Positions 8,377 through 16,826 of a DNA stretch of 64,000 nucleotides are shown here, in pieces. Position numbers and translations under genes: made by a program. The notes under the pieces were generated by a model that did no database searches, was not told the DNA's origin, and was given only the letters and a program-made list of their open reading frames with translations. The DNA comes from Rufibacter roseus (lineage in GTDB: Bacteria; Bacteroidota; Bacteroidia; Cytophagales; Hymenobacteraceae), in the NCBI RefSeq assembly GCF_001647285.1, contig NZ_LRML01000013.1:1-64000 (forward strand), given 5' to 3'. Within the stretch, counting starts at the first letter, position 1. Every line of letters starts with the position of its first letter.

Positions 8377-8455
8377 CTTTTCTCCTTGATGAGAAAAGTA
8401 ACCAAAAGAATCAAGAAGCCCTTAAACTCGCTGCCGCTCAAACAGTAAGGGCTTC
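8377..8455. repeat. Double-hairpin repeat-like segment
   Basis: Two consecutive inverted repeats: CTTTTCTC/GAGAAAAG (8377-8398) and GAAGCCCTTA/TAAGGGCTTC (8415-8424 with 8446-8455). It looks like part of a non-coding element, not a gene. Confidence 0.5.
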
Positions 8456-8715
8456 ATTAAATTTACCACCTGGCCACCGTGCGCTGTTCCATAGCTTCTG
8501 TGGCTACTACTAAATTGAACCTGCGTCTCGTGCTCCCGCTAAGCGCCTGCGTGCCCTTGGCACTGCGTTGCCCGCTCCCGCAGGATAGGCTAAGGAAGTG
8601 TGAAATTGTGAGGAATGAGGTGATAAGTAATTCTTGGTAAGGGAGACTCAAGCTCTGCGCATCACCTTTGGTTTTGAGCTAAGGTGCCGCTTTCTCTTCT
8701 ATGCATGTCAATTTG

Positions 8716-8753
8716 CATTTTTGGCCTGTTTTTCAAAAACTAGCCTTGAAACG
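8716..8753. repeat. Dispersed ~40-bp palindrome, copy 6
   Basis: TTTTTGGCCTGTTTTTC core; ends 1 bp from the stop codon of the minus-strand gene at 8755. Confidence 0.7.
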
Positions 8754-8754
8754 A

Positions 8755-9498
8755 CTAACAGAAGAGATTCCTAAATTTAAAGAACATCCCGCGGGGAGTG
8801 TACCATTTGTATTGAACGACCATGCCGCCGATGGTACCCTGAAGAAAGGGAAATGGATCAGTTTCTTTAGTCAAAGTGAGGTGCAGGGGTTGATGTAATT
8901 GTAAGTCCGCCAACCGGTGCCGTTGAGTGACAAAGCCGGGGCTGGAAATAACTAGCCACTGAAGCTTAAGGGGTGCATTTTGGGAGATCGGTAGGCTGAA
9001 GTTTCCGAATAAATCAGGTTTTACTTCCAAGGTGTCATTGAGCCGGATGATAACCCGAGAAAGGTCTCCAGTCGGAGCGGTAATAGTTCCGCTGATGGTG
9101 CTGCTGTCTGGTGCAGGAGTGAGTGGTAGAACTTTGGCAGTTCTGGAAGGCAACAACTCTATATCTGAGCGGGTGGGTGTGGAAGCCTCTTGTGCCTCCG
9201 CTGATTTCAATCCAAGCCAGGCGGCAAACCCCAGCATTACTGTCCGGAGTGCTAATTTCTTCTTAGAACTAGTTGCGTGTTGCAGTTCCCTGTTCAGCTG
9301 GTCAGACCTGAAGTGGCCGCAGCCTTTGTGTTTGTTCTTCGCCAGCCACGTTAATACCTCTGCGTCGGTCATCGTTCTAAAATCCATCACCGTTTTCTGG
9401 CAGCTCTGGCAGAATTTTCCTTTGTCCGCTGGGGTCATGGCGTTCCAGTCTGCATGGCAGGGAGTAGGAACTGTAACGGTGAGGCGGCGGCTGAACAT
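8755..9498 (-). CDS. Cys4-motif single-pass membrane protein, paralogue A
   Basis: A 247-residue protein of unknown function, paralogous to its upstream neighbour. The N-terminal 70 residues carry cysteines at 14, 30, 33 and 60 (CHADW, CQSCQK, GCGHFRSDQL) with MTDAEV between them, a spacing that suggests a bound metal ion such as zinc. A hydrophobic segment near 82-97 (ALRTVMLGFAAWLGL), ending in AEAQ, probably anchors it in the membrane. A beta-sandwich-like region follows around residues 133-166, where ISGTIT and LFGNFSLPI recall a carboxypeptidase regulatory-like domain. The extreme C-terminus YKWYTPRGMFFKFRNLF is shared with the paralogue. The two genes are only 18 bp apart and probably form an operon. 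Confidence 0.75.
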   Translation of the reverse strand: MFSRRLTVTVPTPCHADWNAMTPADKGKFCQSCQKTVMDFRTMTDAEVLTWLAKNKHKGCGHFRSDQLNRELQHATSSKKKLALRTVMLGFAAWLGLKSAEAQEASTPTRSDIELLPSRTAKVLPLTPAPDSSTISGTITAPTGDLSRVIIRLNDTLEVKPDLFGNFSLPISQNAPLKLQWLVISSPGFVTQRHRLADLQLHQPLHLTLTKETDPFPFLQGTIGGMVVQYKWYTPRGMFFKFRNLFC

Positions 9499-9507
9499 AA
9501 GGTTTGT

Positions 9508-9543
9508 GTGCTAAACTTAGTTTCCTGAAAAGAGGCCAGGCAC
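9508..9543. repeat. Degenerate palindrome overlapping a stop codon
   Basis: The plus strand reads GTTTCCTGAAAAGAGGCC here, resembling half of the 40-bp palindrome, and it encodes the last residues (PGLFSGN) of the minus-strand gene at 9517. The arms pair poorly, so membership is doubtful. Confidence 0.35.
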
Positions 9544-10290
9544 GGTAAACCGGAAAAAATTTAATGTTTTATAGTAGAGGCCTACCGGAGAATACCATCT
9601 ATAGTGGATAGCACCCATCAATACAGTCTCACCAAGAAGGGCAGTGGAATCTGATGCAAGAGAAATTTCCAAGCTTTGGTCTGAAGTTAGTTGGCTTAAT
9701 TTTATCTCCTGGGTTTTATAGGCAATATAGGCTATAACAATAGTCTGTTCCTGTGCTTGTAGAGAGGCGGGGACTTCTAAAGAGAAGTTTCCTAATTCGT
9801 CAGTTGATGTCCCCAAAGCGGTTCCTTTTATAACTACTGACGCTCCAATAAGAGGAGAGTGATCTGTAGAATCTACTACCGTGCCCTTGATGATAAAAGG
9901 AGTGCCCGATGAAGGATTTTCTTCTGAAATAGTATTTGTCGTCTTTACAGCTTCAGCAGTACTTTCTTTAGACTTTGTTGATTGTGCTTCTGCTGCTGTG
10001 GTGCTTAACCATGTGGCAAAAGCCAAAGCAGCTGCCCGCCACGTCCAGTTACTTTGAGCGGGAGAAACAGCTTTTAATTCTTTCTCCAACTGGTCTCTCC
10101 TGAATCTTCCGCAGGTGCTGCCTTTTTGAACAGACATCCACTGCACTACTTCGGCATCTGTCATTCTGGTGAAATCCACCACTGTTTTAGCGCAGCTCTG
10201 GCAATGCCGTCCCTGCGCTTGGGGCGTCATCTCCTGCCATTTCTCCTGGCAGGGCTGGGGTATAGAAACGGTGATGCGGCGGCGGAACAT
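9517..10290 (-). CDS. Cys4-motif single-pass membrane protein, paralogue B
   Basis: A 257-residue paralogue of the protein at 8755-9498. Cysteines again fall at exactly 14, 30, 33 and 60 (CQEKW, CQSCAK, CGRFRRDQLEKEL). A hydrophobic stretch near 87-101 (AAALAFATWLSTTAAEAQ) follows. The region from about 132 to 170 matches a carboxypeptidase regulatory-like beta-sandwich (IKGTVVDST, PLIGASVVIKGT, DELGNFSLEVP), as seen at the N-termini of many Bacteroidota outer-membrane receptors. The C-terminus repeats the YRWYSPVGLYYK pattern of the paralogue. The predicted topology is Cys domain in the cytoplasm and beta-domain in the periplasm. It is the first gene of the likely two-gene operon. Confidence 0.75.
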   Translation of the reverse strand: MFRRRITVSIPQPCQEKWQEMTPQAQGRHCQSCAKTVVDFTRMTDAEVVQWMSVQKGSTCGRFRRDQLEKELKAVSPAQSNWTWRAAALAFATWLSTTAAEAQSTKSKESTAEAVKTTNTISEENPSSGTPFIIKGTVVDSTDHSPLIGASVVIKGTALGTSTDELGNFSLEVPASLQAQEQTIVIAYIAYKTQEIKLSQLTSDQSLEISLASDSTALLGETVLMGAIHYRWYSPVGLYYKTLNFFRFTVPGLFSGN

Positions 10291-10383
10291 AAGGTGGCGG
10301 TTTGTCTAAATATACGCAGTTCTCACGGGGTTCAGAATATTTTCCTTAACTTTTACCCTGAATTTTTATACCAAAGCTAACAA

Positions 10384-12123
10384 GTGAGTTCAAAAAGTCT
10401 TTTCCGCCGCAAGAGTTTAAGCAATGTAGTTCATACGCCACCCGCCGATGTGGCCACCCACGTGGGTACCATTGACGAGGGGCTGGAGCGCAACTTGACG
10501 GTCCGTGATTTAACCTCTCTGGGTATTGCCGCCATTATTGGGGCGGGTATTTTCAGTACCATCGGTAACGCCAGTTTTGAGGGCGGTCCGGCGGTGTCTA
10601 TGCTGTTTGTTTTTACGGCTATTGCCTGTGCGTTTTCTGCCTTGTGCTATGCCCAATTTGCGGCTACTATTCCGGTTAGTGGTTCAGCTTACACATATGC
10701 TTATGCCTCATTTGGGGAATTAGCCGCCTGGATTATTGGCTGGGCACTCATTATGGAATACACAGTGGGTAACATTGTGGTGGCCATCTCTTGGAGTGAC
10801 TATTTTACAGGACTAATGAGTGGCTTGGGATGGAACATTCCGGCGTGGCTTACCATGGGTACGCAGAGCGCTTATATTGGCTACAATGAAGTACTAGAGC
10901 TGCTGCAGGCTGGGCAACCGCTATCTGCGGCTAACCCGGCACAGTTGGAAGCATACAATACCTGGCTGGGAGCCCCTGATTTTATGGGAGGGAAGCTGGT
11001 GGTAGACCTGCCGGCATTCATGATTAACCTGGTTATTACGGCCTTGGTGTACGTGGGCATTAAAGAATCCAAAAATGCCTCTAACCTATTGGTGCTCCTG
11101 AAAATGTCAGTAGTGCTGGTGGTGATTGCCGTGGGTATTTTTTATGTGGACCCAGGCAACTGGAGCCCGTTTGCGCCCAATGGAGTGGGTGGGGTATTGA
11201 AAGGAGTTTCGGCGGTGTTCTTTGCGTATATAGGCTTTGATGCCATTAGCACCACTGCCGAAGAATGTAAAGACCCGCAGCGCGATTTGCCCCGCGCCAT
11301 GATCTACGCCCTTATCATATGTACTATTCTGTATGTGATTATCACGCTGGTGCTCACAGGTATGGTGCCTTACACAGAGCTGGCCGTGGGTGACCCTCTG
11401 GCTTACGTGTTCACTAAAGTTGGCGTAGATTGGTTAGCCGGTGCCGTGGCCGTAAGTGCCATTTTCGCTATGGCATCGGTGCTGCTGGTGTTCCAAATTG
11501 GCCAGCCCCGTATCTGGATGGTAATGTCCCGCGACGGCCTGTTGCCGCCGGTTTTTTCTAAGGTGCATCCTCGCTTTAGAACGCCTTCTTTCTCCACTTT
11601 AGTTACAGGTTTTTTTGTGGGTGTACCCGCGTTGCTGCTGAACATGGACCTGGTGATTGACCTGACCAGTATTGGAACATTATTCGCGTTTGCGCTAGTG
11701 TGTGGTGGTATATTGATTATTGATCCACATGGCACATCAACTGCCAAGTTTAAAGTACCTTACCTGAACGGCCGGTACTGGGTGCCTGTGCTGTTGGCCT
11801 TGGGAGGTGTGTTGGTGCTTATGTACAACAGAGAGTCTGTAGATGAATTCTGGAGCGCTGTGGGCGGCAATGGTGGTTTTGAGGCTTTCCGCCATGAAAT
11901 CCCTATGCTAGTTTTCCTGATTTCCTGCGTGGTTCTGGCGGTTGTTTCTTTTGTGAAAAGATTATCATTGTTACCGGTGCTGGGACTGCTGACAAATTTG
12001 TACCTAATGACGCAACTGGGAGTGAGTAATTGGCTGCTGTTTACCGTATGGCTGTTGATAGGTTTGGCTATTTACTTTGGCTACAGCTACAAAAACAGTA
12101 AGCTGGCAAAAACCGAAGATTGA
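10384..12123 (+). CDS. APC-family amino acid permease
   Basis: A 579-residue inner-membrane transporter of the APC superfamily, closest in pattern to cationic amino acid transporter-like (YfnA/CAT) permeases. It starts at a [23 protein letters not shown] near residue 42 is the first transmembrane segment with the GAGIF substrate-backbone motif. [16 protein letters not shown] (about 280) is the conserved sixth helix, and about 12-14 hydrophobic helices can be counted. It imports or exchanges an amino acid. The exact substrate cannot be read from sequence. A loop insertion around residues 160-205 ([20 protein letters not shown]) lies between helices. Confidence 0.9.
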   Translation: MSSKSLFRRKSLSNVVHTPPADVATHVGTIDEGLERNLTVRDLTSLGIAAIIGAGIFSTIGNASFEGGPAVSMLFVFTAIACAFSALCYAQFAATIPVSGSAYTYAYASFGELAAWIIGWALIMEYTVGNIVVAISWSDYFTGLMSGLGWNIPAWLTMGTQSAYIGYNEVLELLQAGQPLSAANPAQLEAYNTWLGAPDFMGGKLVVDLPAFMINLVITALVYVGIKESKNASNLLVLLKMSVVLVVIAVGIFYVDPGNWSPFAPNGVGGVLKGVSAVFFAYIGFDAISTTAEECKDPQRDLPRAMIYALIICTILYVIITLVLTGMVPYTELAVGDPLAYVFTKVGVDWLAGAVAVSAIFAMASVLLVFQIGQPRIWMVMSRDGLLPPVFSKVHPRFRTPSFSTLVTGFFVGVPALLLNMDLVIDLTSIGTLFAFALVCGGILIIDPHGTSTAKFKVPYLNGRYWVPVLLALGGVLVLMYNRESVDEFWSAVGGNGGFEAFRHEIPMLVFLISCVVLAVVSFVKRLSLLPVLGLLTNLYLMTQLGVSNWLLFTVWLLIGLAIYFGYSYKNSKLAKTED

Positions 12124-12268
12124 TTAGGTGTGAATTTATATTATTGAAAGAAAATAGAGCGCCAAAAAATAGTTTCAAATGGAAATGGCAGAAGTAGGTT
12201 TCTATACTGCTTTGTTATATCTTAGTATCACTATATAATAATGCTCCACAAGCTAACCGTCTGTTCAG

Positions 12269-12706
12269 GTGATCGAAAAAGCAGTTAAAGATGTAAACCT
12301 CCAGCTGACCTATCGGAAAGATATGCAGATTCTGTTTCTGCGGTGGACAGCTGGGGTAAAGGGTGATCAGCTGCGGAGAGGTTATCTGGAAGCGCTTGAT
12401 TTTGCCAAAGAGCTAAATTCCAGCTTCTGGATGTTTGATCTTAGGGGCAGAGGCGGTGCATCTGCAGAAGATGAGCAGTGGATTTTGGAAGACTTCTTCC
12501 CGAAAGCTGATTTAGAGCTGGGTGGCCAAAACTCTTTTGCCTACCTGCTGTCGCCAAGTCATTACCTGTACATCAAAGACACCGTAGGCGAAGACCGCTT
12601 GGATATTTTTAGCGGTCCGTCAAAAATCAAAATATTCATGGCTGAAGCAGAGGCTGTGAAATGGCTTCTGGAGCAGAAAGAATTGATTTTGCTGCCTAAG
12701 AAATAG
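12269..12706 (+). CDS. Hypothetical STAS-like protein
   Basis: A 145-residue cytoplasmic protein with no signal peptide or membrane helix, starting at GTG. The alternating pattern, with LQLTYRKDMQILFLRWTA near the start, FWMFDLRGRG in the middle and SPSHYLYIK further on, is reminiscent of SpoIIAA/STAS-like folds found in Bacteroidota, but I cannot confirm this from sequence alone. It follows the amino acid permease after 145 bp in the same direction. No catalytic motif is evident. Confidence 0.65.
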   Translation: MIEKAVKDVNLQLTYRKDMQILFLRWTAGVKGDQLRRGYLEALDFAKELNSSFWMFDLRGRGGASAEDEQWILEDFFPKADLELGGQNSFAYLLSPSHYLYIKDTVGEDRLDIFSGPSKIKIFMAEAEAVKWLLEQKELILLPKK

Positions 12707-12717
12707 TCATCCTGATA

Positions 12718-13635
12718 TTACTTAGCGCGGTTCACCAGCAACACCCCCGCCAGAATAACAGCCATGCCTACATAGTGCATCAGGTGAATCGTTTCGCCAT
12801 CGGCCACGCCCCACATTAAAGCCACAATTGGCATTAAATACGTAGAGGTGCTGGCAAACAGCGTGTTGGTCATGTGGATGAGCTTATTGTAGAAAACCAG
12901 TCCAATGGCTGTGCTAAACACCGAAAGCAGAGAAATATACCCTAGCGCTTCCCACGCCTGAGGATTTGTGGCCAGCTTGTCAAAAGCTGGTGTAGTGCAG
13001 AGATAAACAAACGCAACGGGCCCTACTGTCAGCAAAGCCAGGCTTGCCATGGTCAGTGGTTTAATGCCAGAGAGGCAATGCTTGATAATGTTCAGGCTTC
13101 CGCCGTACAGCACCGTAGCCAACACCACATATAATCCATAGAAGGAGTTAGAAGAATTTTCTTGCGCACTTCCTGAGAAGATAAGAACCGCCGTTCCGCC
13201 AATTCCAATCAAAATACCGAGCACCCTTAGGGCCGTAATGCGCTGCTGAAAAAATACGGCTCCTATTATTAATGTAAAAAGCGCCGTGAGAGAGTTCAGT
13301 ACTCCGGCCAGTCCACTTGCCAATTTTGTCTCAGCGTAAGCAAACAGGAACGCAGGAATTAAATTACCAATCAGTCCGCTCAACAGCAGAAACTTCCATT
13401 GGCCGGGCTTTGGGGCTTTCAATCCTTTCAAAGCAAACGGCAACAGAGCCAGCGTGGCAATGGTAATGCGCAGAGCACCCAGTTCATCAGAAGAAAAGAC
13501 GGTTAATCCTTTTTTGATCAGAATAAAGGAGGTGCCCCAGATCAGCGAAAGTCCGCCTAAAATAAACCACGCCAGAGGTGGAGTAGAAGCAGGAGTAGAG
13601 GGAGCCGCTACAGCAGGAGAAATATTTGTTGACAC
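12718..13635 (-). CDS. EamA/DMT-family transporter
   Basis: A 305-residue inner-membrane protein of the drug/metabolite transporter superfamily with two EamA repeats and about ten hydrophobic helices. GLSLIWGTSFILIKKGL (about 33-49) is the typical first helix, and LASGLAGVLNSLTALFTLIIG ends the first repeat. The second repeat begins near SFYGLYVVLATVLYGGSLNI. Such proteins export amino acids, purines or other metabolites; the substrate is unknown. The gene converges with the STAS-like gene, only 11 bp away. Confidence 0.9.
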   Translation of the reverse strand: MSTNISPAVAAPSTPASTPPLAWFILGGLSLIWGTSFILIKKGLTVFSSDELGALRITIATLALLPFALKGLKAPKPGQWKFLLLSGLIGNLIPAFLFAYAETKLASGLAGVLNSLTALFTLIIGAVFFQQRITALRVLGILIGIGGTAVLIFSGSAQENSSNSFYGLYVVLATVLYGGSLNIIKHCLSGIKPLTMASLALLTVGPVAFVYLCTTPAFDKLATNPQAWEALGYISLLSVFSTAIGLVFYNKLIHMTNTLFASTSTYLMPIVALMWGVADGETIHLMHYVGMAVILAGVLLVNRAK

Positions 13636-13683
13636 AAAAAAGTTGTGAATAGGTGCTTTTGAATAGTGAATGTAATAGTGTGA

Positions 13684-13729
13684 AGTCTGTTTTCGGCCTG
13701 TTTTAAGAAAAACAAACCGAAAACAGACT
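13684..13729. repeat. Dispersed ~40-bp palindrome, copy 7 (near-perfect)
   Basis: AGTCTGTTTTCGG and CCGAAAACAGACT pair perfectly over 13 bp, with a looser inner stem. It lies 42 bp past the dusB stop codon. Confidence 0.9.
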
Positions 13730-13771
13730 ATGTCAATAGTTGAAAACTAAATCCAAACCAGAGAAACTTAC

Positions 13772-14770
13772 TTACAGCTCCGCGTACTCCATAGTGTTGG
13801 CAATTTCATCTAGAATGGCATAGATTTCAGCAGGGTCTTCGGTGGTGACCAATCGGGTGCGGTAGCTTTTTACGTTAGGCAGGCCGCGGAAGTAGTTGGC
13901 GTAGTGGCGGCGCATCTCAAAAATGCCCAAGCGCAGTCCTTTCCACTCCAAACTCTTGTCGAAGTGCATTTTGCACATGTCTATCCGTTCCTGAATGGTA
14001 GGCGGAGCCAGCAGTTCGCCAGTTTGCATGTAATGCTTAATCTCCCTGAAAATCCAAGGGTAGCCAATAGAGGCACGACCAACCATGATGCCGTCTACAC
14101 CATACTTTTCTTTATAAGCCACTGCTTTCTCCGGAGTGTCAATATCACCGTTTCCGAAAATAGGGATCTGAATGCGCGGGTTTTCTTTGATCTTTCGGAT
14201 GAGCGTCCAGTCTGCCTCTCCTTTGTACATCTGCACGCGGGTACGGCCGTGTACCGTCAAAGCTTTGATGCCAATATCCTGCAGTCGCTCGGCTACTTCC
14301 TCTACGTTTTTAGTAGAATCGTCCCAGCCCAAACGGGTTTTCACGGTCACCGGCAAGCCAAACGGCTCTACCGCTTTTACTATGGCCGAAGTCATGGCTA
14401 CCATTTTGGGCACATCTCTCAAAAGAGCGGCACCAGCGCCTTTACAGGCCACATTTTTTACTGGGCAGCCGTAGTTGATGTCAATCAAATCAGGGCCCAC
14501 TTGTGCTGAGATTACCGCTGATTCGCGCATGGCCTCTATCTCAGAGCCAAATATCTGAATGCCGATGGGGCGTTCATAGTCAAAGATATCCAACTTCTGG
14601 CGGCTCTTGGCGGCATCGCGGATGAGTCCTTCAGAAGAAATGAATTCTGTATACATTAAGTCGGCGCCGTTGGCCTTGCACACCGCTCTAAACGGAGGGT
14701 CGCTGACGTCTTCCATTGGGGCTAGCAGCAGCGGAAAGGCCGGAAGCTCCAGATTGCCGATTTTTACCAC
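13772..14770 (-). CDS. dusB: tRNA-dihydrouridine synthase
   Basis: A 332-residue FMN-dependent Dus enzyme that reduces uridines to dihydrouridine in tRNA. APMEDVSDPPFRAVCK near the start is the family signature. INYGCPVKNVACKGAGAALL (about 98-117) holds the region with the catalytic cysteine, and TVKTRLGWDDS and GNGDIDTPEKA contribute FMN binding. ALTVHGRTR is also typical. Length and motifs fit the DusB group. The gene is divergent from the CPBP protease with 56 bp between starts, so the two probably share a bidirectional promoter region. Confidence 0.95.
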   Translation of the reverse strand: MVKIGNLELPAFPLLLAPMEDVSDPPFRAVCKANGADLMYTEFISSEGLIRDAAKSRQKLDIFDYERPIGIQIFGSEIEAMRESAVISAQVGPDLIDINYGCPVKNVACKGAGAALLRDVPKMVAMTSAIVKAVEPFGLPVTVKTRLGWDDSTKNVEEVAERLQDIGIKALTVHGRTRVQMYKGEADWTLIRKIKENPRIQIPIFGNGDIDTPEKAVAYKEKYGVDGIMVGRASIGYPWIFREIKHYMQTGELLAPPTIQERIDMCKMHFDKSLEWKGLRLGIFEMRRHYANYFRGLPNVKSYRTRLVTTEDPAEIYAILDEIANTMEYAEL

Positions 14771-14826
14771 GTGTTTGTGTTTAAATATTTCGCGTAAATT
14801 TACCTCATTAAAACCACATCGCCTAT

Positions 14827-15798
14827 ATGAAAGGTTTCATGCCACAGCGTCTGCACCCACTTATGTCTATTTTACTGTTGATTGCTTTTGTGGCGATGGG
14901 GATGCTGATAGGCATGTTTGCGGCTACCGTTGCATTGAAATTGGGTTTTGGCTATAGCTTAGATCAGGTGGCGCAAATCATGCAAACGCCCACGGATTTT
15001 CCGGAGGGGCGCAACGCGTTGCTGATATACCAAGGTATTACCCACTTGTTTGGCTTTACCTTAAGCGCTTTGGTGTTAACCAAAATTACTTCAAGATTCC
15101 CTGAAAATTTTCTTTCGCCCAGGCCGTCGGTGCCACTGGGTTTACTGCTGCTGAGTGGTCTGCTGATTGTTTTGATCATGCCTGCCAACTCCTGGCTTAT
15201 TGAATGGAACGCCAACTTTAAATTCCCTGATTTTTTAGAATGGTTTGAGAAGGGGGCTAAAGAAACGGAAGAGCGCCTGAAAGTGCTCACGCAATATCTT
15301 ACTCAATTTGACAGCGTGGGCGCCATGCTGTTTGGGATTCTGATTATAGCGGTTCTGCCTGCCATTGGCGAAGAGCTGGTTTTTAGAGGGGTGCTGCAGC
15401 AAGAGTTAATCCGGTGGAGCAAGAACCACCATGTAGGTATATGGGTAGCCGGATTTTTGTTTGGTGCCATTCACATGCAATTCTACGGTTTCTTCCCGCG
15501 TATGGCATTGGGTGTGGTTTTAGGCTATCTCTATTTTTGGTCAGGTAACATTTGGGTACCCATTCTGGGGCACTTTATGAACAATGGATTTACAGTGCTT
15601 ATGCTCTATTTGCAGCAACAAGGTGCCATTGAGATAGACGTGGAATCAACCGATGCTACCACCTGGCCTATCTCGCTGGCCTCGCTGTTGATTAGTGCGG
15701 CGGTTCTATATTTTTTAAGGAACACTTACCGGAGGCTTCCCTCCGTGCCAGAAGCAGGAAATCCTGTTTCTGATCCGTTTTTCCGAAATGAGCCCTAA
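14827..15798 (+). CDS. CPBP-family intramembrane metalloprotease
   Basis: A 323-residue multi-pass membrane protein of the CPBP (Abi/CAAX protease-like) family. The metal-binding motifs are GEELVFRGVLQQEL (EExxxR, about residue 179), FGAIHMQFYGFFPRM (His in the next helix) and LGHFMNNG (second His). About eight hydrophobic helices are present. Substrates are unknown; family members process prenylated peptides or act in stress and bacteriocin immunity. The last 12 codons overlap a copy of the 40-bp palindrome, so the C-terminal tail NPVSDPFFRNEP is encoded by repeat DNA. An in-frame Met at residue 5 is an alternative start. Confidence 0.92.
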   Translation: MKGFMPQRLHPLMSILLLIAFVAMGMLIGMFAATVALKLGFGYSLDQVAQIMQTPTDFPEGRNALLIYQGITHLFGFTLSALVLTKITSRFPENFLSPRPSVPLGLLLLSGLLIVLIMPANSWLIEWNANFKFPDFLEWFEKGAKETEERLKVLTQYLTQFDSVGAMLFGILIIAVLPAIGEELVFRGVLQQELIRWSKNHHVGIWVAGFLFGAIHMQFYGFFPRMALGVVLGYLYFWSGNIWVPILGHFMNNGFTVLMLYLQQQGAIEIDVESTDATTWPISLASLLISAAVLYFLRNTYRRLPSVPEAGNPVSDPFFRNEP

Positions 15799-15802
15799 AA
15801 CA
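15764..15802. repeat. Dispersed ~40-bp palindrome, copy 8, inside a coding end
   Basis: CTGTTTCTGATCCGTTTTTC pairs imperfectly with CGAAATGAGCCCTAAAACAC. It covers the last codons and the stop of the CPBP protease gene. Confidence 0.65.
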
Positions 15803-15812
15803 CTTTTTTAAA

Positions 15813-15886
15813 GATGTTAGTAACTGGATGTTAGACATTAGGCATTTTGTTTTCCTTCCAGAATCTAATGTCTAACTAGTAACATC
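15813..15886. repeat. Nested inverted repeat of TTAGACATTAG words
   Basis: GATGTTAGTAAC (15813-15824) and TGTTAGACATTAG (15829-15841) are mirrored by CTAATGTCTAAC (15865-15876) and GTAACATC (15879-15886), between the protease gene and cdsA. Confidence 0.65.
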
Positions 15887-15899
15887 TAATATCCTTTTC

Positions 15900-16733
15900 A
15901 TGGAGCAGACAAAGAAGCCGCTTAACAATTTTCAGCAACGCGTGCTGGCCGGAGTCATTGGGGGAGCCGTTTTCATTGGGGCTATTTATTTCAGCGTCTG
16001 GTCTTTCTTTCTGCTTTTTCTAGTGTTAACCATTCTGGGGCAGTTAGAGTTTTATCGCTTGCTTTCAGAAAAAGGTTATCATCCGCAGCGGTCGGTTGGG
16101 TTGCTTTTAGGAGTAGGGGCATATTTGGTGGGGTTTGCAGCGGAGTATGGCACCTTGGCGACTGAGTGGCTGTTTCTGATGCCGCCCATTGTACTGCTGG
16201 CCCTCATTGCCGAGCTCTACCGAAAGAAGGAGCTTCCTTTTGTGAATGTGGCGTTTACGTTGCTGGGCGTTTTTTATGTGGCTGCCCCTTTTGCGCTCCT
16301 GCACGTTTTGGCTTTTCAAACTGATCAATATAGCTGGCAGATTGTGCTGGGCGTCATGTTCCTGATCTGGTCTTCTGATTCAGGGGCCTACGCGGCGGGG
16401 AAAAGTTTTGGCAAGCATAAGCTGTTTCCGCGCATTTCACCGGGTAAAACCTGGGAGGGTTGGGCCGGTGGCTTGGTGCTGGCGGTGGTGGTGGCATGGG
16501 GGCTTTCCTTCTTCTTCCAAGACCTTTCTCTAGAACTTTGGCTGGGTATGGCCGTACTCATTGGAATATTTGGTGTATTGGGCGATTTAGTTGAATCTAT
16601 GCTCAAACGCAGTTTGGGTGTGAAAGATTCGGGCACCTTAATTCCTGGCCATGGCGGTATATTGGACCGTTTTGATAGCTTAATTATGGTCATTCCTTTC
16701 CTGGTTGCTTTTCTGGAGTTAGTCCGTCTATAA
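15900..16733 (+). CDS. cdsA: Phosphatidate cytidylyltransferase
   Basis: A 277-residue inner-membrane enzyme that makes CDP-diacylglycerol from phosphatidate and CTP, the branch point of phospholipid synthesis. The family signature spans DLVESMLKRSLGVKDSGTL through PGHGGILDRFDS at the C-terminus, and RISPGKTWEGWAGG lies upstream. Seven or eight hydrophobic helices are visible. Length is typical. The phosphatidylserine decarboxylase gene lies 1.5 kb downstream in the same direction, separated by glutamate dehydrogenase with its own promoter and terminator, so the link is functional and not one operon. Confidence 0.96.
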   Translation: MEQTKKPLNNFQQRVLAGVIGGAVFIGAIYFSVWSFFLLFLVLTILGQLEFYRLLSEKGYHPQRSVGLLLGVGAYLVGFAAEYGTLATEWLFLMPPIVLLALIAELYRKKELPFVNVAFTLLGVFYVAAPFALLHVLAFQTDQYSWQIVLGVMFLIWSSDSGAYAAGKSFGKHKLFPRISPGKTWEGWAGGLVLAVVVAWGLSFFFQDLSLELWLGMAVLIGIFGVLGDLVESMLKRSLGVKDSGTLIPGHGGILDRFDSLIMVIPFLVAFLELVRL

Positions 16734-16781
16734 ATTATATTCAGAGCACAAACAATTGTTCGCTTTGTGTTGTGAAAATGA

Positions 16782-16789
16782 TAATTTTG
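16782..16789 (+). promoter_or_regulatory. Putative promoter -7 box of gdhA (TAATTTTG)
   Basis: TAATTTTG matches TAnnTTTG, 37 bp upstream of the gdh start; a TTG lies 23 bp further upstream. Confidence 0.5.
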
Positions 16790-16826
16790 CGCCCTGTTTA
16801 CACTCTGTAATTATTAATTTGTCAAC

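Larger units (their letters stand above)
7987..8754. other. 768-bp intergenic region built of repeats
   Basis: I see no credible gene; the short frames present have no recognisable sequence. The stretch contains a CCCCTC...GAGGGG hairpin near 7996-8015, two 40-bp palindromes (8034-8068, 8716-8753), a CCCCCTTTGAAGG element (8108-8134), a GTCATCCTGAGC...GAAGGATCTA element (8179-8240), a CTTTTCTC/GAGAAAAG hairpin (8377-8398) and a GAAGCCCTTA/TAAGGGCTTC inverted repeat (8415-8455). Confidence 0.65.
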
